From Macrostomum hystrix (Eukaryota; Platyhelminthes; Macrostomidae), in contig CATNEN010000038.1 of the NCBI GenBank assembly GCA_950097015.1, positions 1,054,001 through 1,118,000 on the forward strand: DNA of 64,000 nucleotides, read 5' to 3'. The stretch's first letter is position 1. Each line of letters begins with the position of its first letter. The notes beneath the pieces are model-generated. The model was given only the letters and a program-made list of their open reading frames with translations, did no database searches and was not told where the DNA came from. This document shows, piece after piece, positions 22,301-31,402 of this stretch. A program made the position numbers and the translations under genes.

Positions 22301-23091
22301 CCTGGCTATATGGATATATCATATATATTAAATAATTTTAAATTAAATAAATATATATACATTAAATATATGCATATATTTTGATAAGACTCAAGACATC
22401 ACTATGTTAAGAAAAAACATGGTGAAAAGATAAAATGCCTAGGCTATTTGTTAAAGACAAATATATATTAAAAGAATATATATGAATGGCTAGCATAATC
22501 TAACTTTCCCACAATAAATCATTTTACATTGAATTGTTTTAATTTTAGCTGTTTCAGCAGAGCAACAAATGACTGGCACAGCCAACTGCTGCACCACTTT
22601 TTAAGAGCTCTGAAAAACATTTGCACCTATTGTTAATGTAAGACTAGTTGCCAAACTGAGCAACATGGACATCAATCACCTTGATATTGTTTTTTACTAC
22701 CTAGTACCCTAGTAGGCCTACAAGAATGCTGATTTATGGCTGACAGGCCTATAGTGTACTTCCAAATCATGGAATTGCCAACAATAGGCTGCAGCAGTTA
22801 CATTTTTCGACCCTATTTTAGATGTATACACAAACATAATTGAGGGCACTTTTATACCTTTTCAATTAGTGCTATCCTGTCACTTGACTTGCCAACGTGA
22901 CATTGGACACCGATGCATTTCCCGCTAGAAACGAAGTTGTCTAGTTGCTTCAGCGCACTCTTCACGTTTGCCTCCTTGCGACTACTGACTGCGACTTTTG
23001 CACCGTCCTCACAAAGCTGTTTTGCAATTGCAAAACCAATTCCTTCAGTTGAAGCAGTCACAACGGCAACTTTATTGAGAAGGCGAGACAT
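19385..23091 (-). CDS. DHRS4: DHRS4-like short-chain dehydrogenase/reductase (peroxisomal)
   Basis: Classical SDR; vertebrate DHRS4 is an NADPH-dependent carbonyl/retinal reductase of peroxisomes. Exons on the minus strand: 23091-22858, 21762-21685, 20844-20756, 20678-20627, 20550-20416, 19555-19385, all in phase, 252 aa. The cofactor motif TASTEGIG is at 12-19 (DHRS4-like variant of TGxxxGIG). NAAVNP is at 92-97. The catalytic residues are Ser143, Tyr156 and Lys160 (VSSIGGFHPIP then GGYSVTK). The protein ends in SRL, a type 1 peroxisomal targeting signal, as in vertebrate DHRS4. Introns hold a 36-bp minisatellite (last intron) and a duplicated hAT-like MITE segment with a 19-bp minisatellite. 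Intron 1 (21763-22857) is AT-rich with nothing recognisable beyond ATATAT runs. Confidence 0.93.
19650..20400. repeat. Minisatellite, ~36-bp unit, ~20 copies
   Basis: Units of GATCCCAAATCCTCAATGGG plus AAGAAACTGAATCGGT, with several sub-variants, fill the last intron of the DHRS4-like gene. Confidence 0.93.
20904..21450. repeat. Tandem segment duplication enclosing a 19-bp minisatellite
   Basis: The stretch from GAATCAAAATACCAGCATTA to about GGGCACTACCACCAC at 20905-20995 recurs with few changes at 21362-21455. Between the copies lie about 20 units of 19 bp, GGGGGCACTACCACCACAT. The duplicated stretch includes host DNA plus the left end of a hAT-like MITE. Confidence 0.85.
21394..21662. mobile_element. 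hAT-like non-autonomous element (MITE)
   Basis: The left end CAGTGGCGCAGCCAGGAT and the reverse complement of the right end, CAGGGGGCATAGCCAGGG, form imperfect terminal inverted repeats of a kind common in hAT MITEs. Flanks AACAACAA (21386-21393) and AACACCAA (21663-21670) match at 7 of 8, consistent with a decayed 8-bp target duplication. There is no coding capacity. A second left end lies at 20934 through the tandem duplication. Confidence 0.6.
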
Positions 23092-24319
23092 TGTATTCAA
23101 CAAATCTAGCTGAAATATCACAGCGCGTCAGCAATGACTAAATTTTAGGATAATAAAATAAAAAACAATAAACACGGATTTAACAAAGAACGCTAAATGT
23201 GTTAGACTTTTGAAGTAAATGAGCTCGCAAACTAACAATTTCAGTTTTTCTTTCTATGTAAGTTGTCTATTTAAATTGATACACGAGGGAAATCATGGCG
23301 CTTCGTATTGCGTTTTTTACGTAATAAATTTTACGCAAATGTAACATAAACAAAAAAAATATATAGCCTATTGACTTTCATATTCTACAAAAGCTTGTAA
23401 AGTCAAGTATTCAACGACATATCGGTAAGATAATATAAAGCAACAGGACTAAAAAATATTAGCTGAGAAAAAAGTGCAAATCTGAAGAAATCATAGCTTC
23501 AATATTTTACGCCGGTACCAGAAAATTAAATGCATCTTACCTATATTTCATGTCAGTGTTGCAGTCTAGTAAAAGTTATTAGCAGCCGCTGCTAAGTTTC
23601 TAATTCATATTTACTTTGCAGTCTTGTTGAAAAAGCACGATTTTTATGTATAGTACGTTTATCATTTTTTATATTAATTTATGCTGGAAGCCTAGAATGT
23701 AAAACTAATTATATATATATTACATGTAAATGGTCGAGTTATTTAGTGTCGTTACATATCAGGAGTGCAGCCTTTGTCTGCAGAAAAATAGAAGGTTCTG
23801 TCGTTGTTCTGGACCATATAATCGTTAAATGACGTGTACAGTTAAATGTATATGTATATGTACGTGTATTATATTAATGTATTGTCAATAAAACTCTTCA
23901 CTTACTCTTGTAGTGGATATCATATAAAATAATATGTTCTGAGCTTGATTTGAAGCACATTGAAGTTTCAAATCCTTCAAAGCCAGTTAAGTGAAAAGCT
24001 CATTAATTGGATCGTAATTTTATTGTTTACTTTTAAATATTGAACAGAAGCCTGAAGTACCACGTGTGCTACCTCAAAAAGTTTTGCATGTATAAGCATT
24101 ATAGATTTACCCATACAAATAGAAAGTTTGTTTCTGAAATTTTAACTTTCGAACATGTATCATTACGTGTGTGTAGGTTCCGTTTACAGTCACGATTTTT
24201 AATTGCATGAGTAATCGCGAGGACAAGAAAAGTGCAGTTTGCAGCGTTTGCTTTTTTGTATGCATGTAAGTTAATTACGAGCTGCACAAAGTAGAAAACC
24301 CATTTGGTACTGCAACGCG
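23092..24319. other. AT-rich intergenic spacer
   Basis: Lies between the divergent DHRS4-like and innexin A genes. No exon, array or element is recognised. TATA-like runs are frequent and uninformative. Confidence 0.5.
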
Positions 24320-24525
24320 CGCCCGCGTTGGACAGAAGGCTTGGAGAGGGCTGCCGGTCGTGCATTAAGTTATGTCGATGAAGGGCAGATCCCGAAGGTA
24401 CAGCGAGTGTGTAGACTGCCAGATAAAATTTGAGTGTGTGTACTTACCAACATCCGTGCATGCTGTATGCTCAGGGGTCGGGTCGGCGCAATTATTGGCA
24501 GGACAGCCTCCCCGCTGGATTGACA
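24320..24525 (+). mobile_element. SINE family A, body and tail fragment
   Basis: AGAAGGCTTGGAGAGG, GGTCGTGCATTAAGTT, GTGTGTAGACTGCC and GCCTCCCCGCTGG follow the order of the 333-640 copy. The tRNA-like head is not recognisable. Confidence 0.55.
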
Positions 24526-24904
24526 TTCCTAAACTGAGCTGTTTTTCGAACATTTTCCGTCATTTTCTACACATCTGAAGGCTAAACGGAACCTGTAAGC
24601 AGATCGTAGAATGCTCTCACTGCAGGAGTATTTAATGTGAACTTCCGAGCTAGGCCAATTATTTCTGCCATTGCACAGCAACTGCGGCCTATCCGAGCAT
24701 GGCAATTATGTCGCAAAAAAACTTTTTACCCCCAACGCCGCCTGACTGCGGCTGCGTGCCTTCCAATACATTGTATAAATGGCACAATTAAGTCTATACA
24801 GTTTTAATAAAAAACTAAGGAGGCAATATCGTCTTTAGTATAATCAATGAAGCACTTTTCAGACAGATTAAAAGCAATTGCTGAGCGTCTTTTACCCCAA
24901 CAAG

Positions 24905-26423
24905 ATGGACACAGACGTGAAGCTGTTCAAACGCCTGGCAGACGCGACAGTCAAGCAGCCAACTGGCGGTGAAAGCAGCTTGGATCGGGTGAACTACATT
25001 ATCACGCCCACTCTGCTGCTGGCTTGCGCTAGCATGCTAGGTGCACAGCAAAATTTGCTTAGACCCATACGGTGCTGGAGCATCACTGAGGTGTCGAACA
25101 AACAGAGACTGGAGTACGCTGAGAACTACTGCTGGGTGGAAAACACGTTTCACTTTGATAACGACAAGCCAATTCCGCACGGACCAAACCCAGATGCTGG
25201 AAGAACAATTTGTAAGATTTTTTTACATTTTTCGTAGACAATGACAGTTTACTCTGCGTGTACCTTGGAGACACTGACAGTTAAGTCAGAGACTGTAGTG
25301 TAGTTTGGAGACAGTGACTCAGAGAATTCTTGGGGCAGTTGCCTCCGATTGTGCTTGGAGACTCACGTCTTAGCCTCAAAGTGTACCTTGGAGACTGACG
25401 GTTTAGTCTCAGAGTGTACCATCAAGGCAGTGACGATTCAAAGCCTCAGGGTGCAGCTAGCAGACTAATGGCTTAGCTTACAGGGTTTACCTTTTGAGGC
25501 AGTGATGGCGACCATTAATAAAGATCTCTAATTGGCCTCCAGACTATTACCAGTGGGTGCCGTTCATCCTGATGGCTCAGGCCGCGCTGTTTTACGTGCC
25601 GCATCTGATCTGGCTGCTGCTCAGCACGAACGTCGGCATCGACATGCGCCAGCTGGCGCTGCAGGCCTCCAAGGTCGAGGGCGACAGCTCCAACGCCGAA
25701 GATCGGCTGAAGAAGATCGCCTTCCTGTCCGACTCGCTGCTCAAATTCATTCGTTACCGTTCGCGCTATCGCCAGAAGACCTGCTGCAAGCGACTCGCCT
25801 CATTCTTGTTTGGCAAGCCGGCCTTCTCAATGTACTTCGCCTTCACCTACATCTTCGTCAAGTCATGCTACGTGGCCAACTGCATCGGTCAGCTCCACCT
25901 GATGCGCAGCTTTCTGGGCCTCAACATCACCTCGTTCGGACTGCAGATTCTCAGCGACATCGCCAACAACAAGACCTGGCAGAGCAGCAACGTGTTTCCC
26001 AGGGTGACGCACTGCCGGTTCGAGATTCGCAACGTCGGCGAGCCGAGACAGTACACCCTGCAGTGCGTCCTGCCCGTCAACATGCTGAACGAGAAGTTCT
26101 ACATCGCCATCTGGTTCTGGGTGGTCATCATCCTGACGATCAACATTTTGTCCATGAGTTGCTGGCTGCTACGGCTGGTGCTCAGCCCGAGTCGCCGAGC
26201 CTGCATCCGCCAGCACCTGGCCGTGGCGGAGCTGCTCAACTGTCAAGGATTTCGCAGGCGCCAAACACTGGAGACACAGTTTGCTCGGGACTGCTCAGAA
26301 TCAGACGGCCTGTTCCTGCTGATGCTGATCGAGCGAAATGCGGGCCCACTGGTGGCAGCCGAAGTGACTGCACGCATTTTTCAAGCATGGCGCGATAAGA
26401 TCATAGTGGACAACGAAGAATGA
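24905..26423 (+). CDS. Innexin A (gap-junction channel protein)
   Basis: Innexins form hexameric or octameric hemichannels in the plasma membrane that dock into gap junctions. Exons 24905-25211 and 25543-26423 join in phase, 395 aa. It shows the innexin plan: TM1 near ITPTLLLACASML, first extracellular loop with RCW and ENYCWVENTF, the family signature YYQWVPF at the exon 2 start and TM2 through PHLIWLLL. A basic cytoplasmic loop, TM3 at FAFTYIFVKSCYVAN, second loop cysteines in THCRF and LQCVLPVN, and TM4 at FWVVIILTINILSM follow. From the start of exon 2 to about 26194 it is almost base-for-base identical to innexin B (55438-56086, minus). Exon 1 and the cytoplasmic tail differ strongly. 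The 331-bp intron contains loosely repeated TTGGAGACAGTGAC-like units. The product is certain; the paralogue class is not assigned. Confidence 0.95.
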
Positions 26424-27296
26424 CTGGTGAATTCTTCTGCCCGTGTGACTACAGTCGTAAGAAGTCGCCCTTCTCCGATGTAAATTTATATACTCTCCGA
26501 TAAGAAAGAAATTATGTTTCTCGACTCAATTTTTAACGAAGAAGCGTCGGCATTGCCTATTGGAATTCTTTTATCAGGTGGTTCTGGTCAGTATAATCAG
26601 CTGACGTTTATATGATGACAGATGGTCTCGTTGACACGTCGACAGAATGCCTTGTCGACACGCACGTATTTTTGTGCCATTCGCACATTGCTATTGCTTA
26701 CACACATTTGCAACAAGTATAGCTTTGCTAAGAAACAGGGTCACACACTCAGGTATGTTGCAATGATAGGACGTTGCAATCATTAGAATATTGTGGTGGT
26801 CACAGCACACCAATAGCAACGATCCGGTGAATCCAAGAGTTTCACCTATGTTTATACATTGTAGGACTCGGGAGTTCCGGGATGTGATATTACGCAAAAG
26901 TTTTCGAGTTCAATAATAAGAATATGCTAAGAACTTTTGGAGCCGATTATAGCCGAAACACAGCTACATTGTTTAGTGCTTAAAACCTTTATTTCTGAGC
27001 TCTTATATATTATTACTAAGTCTGCACAGAAATGTTACAGGGAAAGAGAACAGGGCTATGGGAGTAGGGCGAGACTCCTCTTCACACAATCGAACTTCAT
27101 TGGCTATGATCGGTCAGAGAGAGGTTCCGAGTCAAAAGAGTACTTTTACAAGGGAGTTACTACGAGCGTACATTGATTTTTCTGCCAAGCATAAATAAAT
27201 CTACCCACACTGACTACTGTCCATTACTCAGTAGTACGAAGCGGATGATCCGAGTTAATAATTTCTATGACTGCCTATGAAGAGTGCCTGAATTCG
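26424..27296. other. Intergenic spacer
   Basis: Between convergent innexin A and NDUFB7. No exon, array or element is recognised. A minus-strand AATAAA at 26988-26993 could serve NDUFB7, about 300 bp past its stop. Confidence 0.5.
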
Positions 27297-27689
27297 CTAC
27301 TCGAGTTCGAGTTGGCCATTGGCCTGGCGCAGCATGAGCCGGCGCTCCCTCTCGTACTCCTTCATGCGCAGGACCCGATCGTCGTACTGGCACTGCTCAA
27401 CGCTGTGCAACAGATCTGAGCACTTCCAGAAGCTGCGAAATTTGTACTGATAGCGGCACTTGTAAAAGGCTAGGTACCAATGGGCGCAGTAATCCCTTTG
27501 ATAATCCGGCAGGCCCGCAATGATCATCTCGTCCTCTGTCACTGGCGGCATCGGTCGCTCCTTGCGCCCATTGGGAAAGCCCAGCATGGGGTCATAGCGA
27601 GAGCCCTTGATAGGATCTGGAGTCATCTCGGGCCGGTAGTACATGTCCACCCAGTGCTTCGCGCGATCGGGGATTAGCGCTTGGCCCAT
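27297..27689 (-). CDS. NDUFB7: NADH dehydrogenase [ubiquinone] 1 beta subcomplex subunit 7
   Basis: Accessory subunit of mitochondrial complex I, located on the intermembrane-space side. A single coding exon of 130 aa. The start is placed at MGQALIP because the family begins with MG (often N-myristoylated) and an acceptor-like TATTTCAG lies 8 bases upstream. A twin CX9C fold is visible: YCAHWYLAFYKC and CSDLLHSVEQC, which in this family form the disulfide-bonded hairpin used for Mia40-dependent import. The downstream motif RMKEYERERRLMLRQ matches the conserved RMKEFERERRL. Length is near the usual 130-140 aa. Confidence 0.95.
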   Translation of the reverse strand: MGQALIPDRAKHWVDMYYRPEMTPDPIKGSRYDPMLGFPNGRKERPMPPVTEDEMIIAGLPDYQRDYCAHWYLAFYKCRYQYKFRSFWKCSDLLHSVEQCQYDDRVLRMKEYERERRLMLRQANGQLELE

Positions 27690-27794
27690 CGCTGTGGCTG
27701 AAATAGTTGTGTCATTAATTTCCTGGCTAGTGCGCAAATTTATATGCTACGTTTACTCGGCGCCTCCCTAAAGCTTAGGCCGCATTTGCAAACT

Positions 27795-27892
27795 AAAAAA
27801 ATAATAACAATTGCAGGACAGCTGCGGGCAACGGTCCATCACGTTTGGTGACACTAGACCCACAGCCAGCGGGGAGGCAATTCTGCCCATTC
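27795..27892 (-). mobile_element. SINE family A tail
   Basis: On the minus strand it reads GGCAGAATTGCCTCCCCGCT, GGGTCTAGTGTCACC, TTGCCCGCAGCTGTCCTGC, then AT-rich TTATTATT, closely matching 538-615. The DNA that follows to about 28185 may be more of the same insert but is not matched elsewhere in the window. Confidence 0.7.
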
Positions 27893-28199
27893 CACCGACT
27901 CCTGAGCACACACGCACACAGATACTGTACAGGCATACAGACATTAAACAGTCATACGCTCACACAGGTGTGTACATCTGCTCTGACTTTCTCATCGTCA
28001 GGTTTGCTTGTCTTGTAAAATGGACAAACCCCGAGGCACAGTCAGTGTACACTGTCATGCCAAAGTCAGGACAGATGTACACACCAGTGGGAGTACGAGT
28101 GTATGCCCGAAGTGTCAGCGCAATGGGCAAAATTGCCTATGTTGGCTGTGTCGACTACATTGTTATCAAGATTGATAAAACATAAAATAAAGATTATTA

Positions 28200-28735
28200 G
28201 TCTGAAAAAAAATTAAGCAACAAGTTTTTTTACTTCAAAACTGAAAAATGTACTCTTTTTGGTTCGACGCCGAGTTTTAATTTCGCAAATCACAAAAAAA
28301 TTTCACTAAAAATATAATATGAATATAAAATGAAACACTGCCGATTTTCGAAGGACACGCTTCAGAGAAAAATAGTGCGAAAATTTGAAAAATAAACTTT
28401 GAGCCAAATCTGAATCTAACCAAACTATCAATAAACATCCCCAAACTAGTAGACTTAAGACAGGTTAGTGATTAATAACGACATTAGCAGAGTACAGAAG
28501 CCTAAAAACAAGACAATTCTATCAGAACTACCATCGCATAACTAAACGATGCAATCAAACAAAGAATAAATAAAATCTAGTTGGATAGGACACGATATAT
28601 CTCGCGCAAAGCTACCAGCCTTATTTCACATACAAGACACGAGTATTTTTAATTCTACTGATAATTTTTATCTTTAAAGTGTGTTGTAAATTAGCACTGA
28701 GAAAGTACAATCTCAATGTAAATTTGCTAGCCAGG
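28200..28735. other. AT-rich spacer
   Basis: No exon or element recognised between NDUFB7 and the DCC-family gene. Confidence 0.5.
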
Positions 28736-28739
28736 AAGG

Positions 28740-29080
28740 TCAAATGTACATTCGATTGCCAGAGAAGTTTATTGTACGTTTGAAAGTCATTCAGAATGTA
28801 CTCTTGAAAACCAGCAGATCTGAATGTACACTCGCTAACAAGACACATCGAATGTACACTCGCTAGCCAGACAGCTTGAATGTACATTCGCTAGCTTGAA
28901 TGCACACTCGCTAACAAGACACATCGAATGTACACTCGCTAGCCAGACAGCTTGAATGTACATTCGCAAGCTTGAATGTACACTCGCTAACAAGACACAT
29001 CGAATGTATTCTCGCTAGCCAGACAGCTTGAATGTACAATCGTTAACCAATCAGATTAAATGTACAATTGCTAGCTAGTA
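28740..29080. repeat. Degenerate minisatellite, ~28-bp unit
   Basis: About ten diverged units of GAATGTACACTCGCTAGCCA followed by GACAGCTT or a variant. The half-palindrome AATGTACATT recurs. It lies just downstream of the DCC-family gene stop. Confidence 0.85.
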
Positions 29081-29158
29081 AAAGTTCATGTAGATACGCA
29101 GCGAATGTACATAGCCAAGGCCTGAATAATGCGCAAACTGAAAGTCCCCTCCCAGCGG

Positions 29159-29656
29159 TCACTTCTGCGCAAGGCTTTGCAATTTAGTTCTGTGTTTGGC
29201 GAACCAAGCGTAGCTGCTAGTGAGCAGACGATTCACCGAGGGAATTTTCGTCATCTCAACAAGGCCGTCCCAGCCAACATCCGAGTACATTCGTCGAAAT
29301 GCTTCAACTCCTCGATAGACTCGACCGTCTTGCCCGATGACGTGTAATTGCGACATTGCCTGCTCGCGCGAGATGCCGTGCTGGGCGGCGACAGAGTCGA
29401 ACTGCTCCGGCCGGGTGATGTCGCAGAACTCGAAGGCCTCTTCCTTTTGGCCGCGCACTCTAAGGCTGTCCGCTTTGCGCACGAGAGCGATCTCGCGACT
29501 GCACAGCGGACAGCCGCCGTCGTACAGGACGCGAGTGCGAAAGGGAGGCGGCGAAGGCGAGGACTGACTGCTGAAGGCGGCAGAGAGAACCGGCGGAAGC
29601 CTCCAGTATGGCTGAAGGCGCCCACACAGAGTCAGGGAGCGAGTCAGCGCCTGCTG
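29159..29656 (-). CDS. DCC-family thiol-disulfide oxidoreductase (DUF393), 5' end missing
   Basis: DCC proteins are small thioredoxin-like oxidoreductases named for a D-x-x-C-x-x-C motif. This exon reads in one frame from an acceptor (TTTCAG ending at 29657) to a stop at 29159, 165 residues. VLYDGGCPLC puts the two active cysteines at residues 49 and 52 of the exon. The rest follows the family: EIALVRKAD, FEFCDIT, a HVIGQDGRVYRGVEAFRRMY stretch, then a C-terminal basic segment. The first 40 residues are rich in Arg, Ser and Leu without acids, like a mitochondrial presequence, but no in-frame ATG is present. The start must lie in an upstream exon that I could not fix; an ATG at 30764 with a weak donor is one poor candidate. 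Confidence 0.82.
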   Translation of the reverse strand, partial: QQALTRSLTLCGRLQPYWRLPPVLSAAFSSQSSPSPPPFRTRVLYDGGCPLCSREIALVRKADSLRVRGQKEEAFEFCDITRPEQFDSVAAQHGISREQAMSQLHVIGQDGRVYRGVEAFRRMYSDVGWDGLVEMTKIPSVNRLLTSSYAWFAKHRTKLQSLAQK

Positions 29657-29754
29657 CTGAAATGCGCGAATCGGCGTGCTAGCTTATGAGAATGCTAAGC
29701 AAATACAAGATACAAGAAAATGCAAATACAATCTGGACACAATAACAGCTTGCC

Positions 29755-30710
29755 TACTTTAGCTTAACAACAGTCTACCAGCTTAACAACCGTCTACCAG
29801 CTTAACAACCGTCTACCAGCTTAACAACAGTCTACCAGCTTAACAACCGTCTACCAGCTTAACAACCGTCTACCAGCTTAACAACAGTCTACCAGCTTAA
29901 CAACCGTCTACCAGCTTAACAACCGTCTACCAGCTTAACAACAGTCTACCAGCTTAACAACCGTCTACCAGCTTAACAACCGTCTACCAGCTTAACAACC
30001 GTCTACCAGCTTAACAACCGTCTACCAGCTTAACAACCGTCTACCAGCTTAACAACCGTCTACCAGCTTAACAACAGTCTACCAGCTTAACAACCGTCTA
30101 CCAGCTTAACAACCGTCTACCAGCTTAACAACCGTCTACCAGCTTAACAACCGTCTACCAGCTTAACAACAGTCTACCAGCTTAACAACCGTCTACCAGC
30201 TTAACAACCGTCTACCAGCTTAACAACCGTCTACCAGCTTAACAACCGTCTACCAGCTTAACAACCGTCTACCAGCTTAAAAACCGTCTACCAGCTTAAC
30301 AACCGTCTACCAGCTTAACAACCGTCTACCAGCTTAACAACCGTCTACCAGCTTAACAACAGTCTACCAGCTTAACAACAGTCTACTAGCTTAACAACAG
30401 TCTACCAGCTTAACAACCGTCTACCAGCTTAACAACAGTCTACCAGCTTAACAACCGTCTACCAGCTTAACAACAGTCTACCAGCTTAACAACAGTCTAC
30501 TAGCTTAACAACAGTCTACTAGCTTAACAACAGTCTACTAGCTTAACAACAGTCTACCAGCTTAACAACAGTCTACTAGCTTAACAACAGTCTACCAGCT
30601 TAACAACAGTCTACCAGCTTAGCAACCGTCTACCAGCTTAGCAACCGTCTACCAGCTTAGCAACAGTCTACCAGCTTAGCAACCGTCTACCAGCTTTGCA
30701 GCAGTCTAAC
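29755..30710. repeat. Minisatellite, 19-bp unit, ~50 copies
   Basis: Unit TACCAGCTTAACAACCGTC with CCGTC/CAGTC variants. It lies upstream of the DCC exon and probably within its first intron. Confidence 0.96.
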
Positions 30711-31402
30711 TATCAGCTTTATCCAACGATGTAAATGGCGCGAACACAGCATTACGCATTAAGTCTAAACTTCAAAACTCTAACCAAATTGCATACTTTT
30801 GAGTTAAGGAAATGAAGTGCAATAAAGAACTATAGATTTAGTAATAATCTAGACTTCCTAGTCGTCAAATGGATAGACAGCTATCATCCACAATGGCCTA
30901 TCGCAAAACGCGTATATTCAAAAAACATTTCGCCAAAAAATAGTTGATAAAACATAAGTGATTTCGAAAACGCTACTTAGCTTTAAACAAACTAGACCAG
31001 AGAAATAAATAGAATAATAATTTCATGAATAATTAGCGATTATAAAATCGGGCAAACTGGAAGAAGAAAGGAGTGACAGCGGCATAAAGGAGCGAGAATT
31101 CATTCGAAGCAGATAATCTAGTCTATCAGCGAACGCGGTTTAGAAGCGATGAATAATCAATATTGTGCCAATAACGGCTATTGTAACGCTCACAATCTGT
31201 GAAATAATGAGGATATAATGAATTGAATCATCGAGTAAAGAGAATTCTGGTGGCTGGTTAGCAAGCTAAAAGCGATGGGGGCAACTCATTGGCAGGCAGC
31301 TTCGAATTGGAGCACTACTGACTACTGCTAGTAGCCACTAATAATTGAGAAAGAAAAGTGTCTATTAAATAGATGCCTATTTCAACAACCACTACCAGGT
31401 GC
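30711..31402. other. Spacer between DCC-family gene and glutamate dehydrogenase
   Basis: AT-rich, with no recognised exon or element. It may contain the missing 5' exon of the DCC gene and the 3' UTR of glutamate dehydrogenase. Confidence 0.45.

Noticed and set aside
25532-26398. Long Arg/Ala/His-rich frame over innexin A exon 2
   Set aside because: Shadow of the real innexin frame; the true frame carries YYQWVPF and conserved cysteines. The same applies to 55399-56076 over innexin B.
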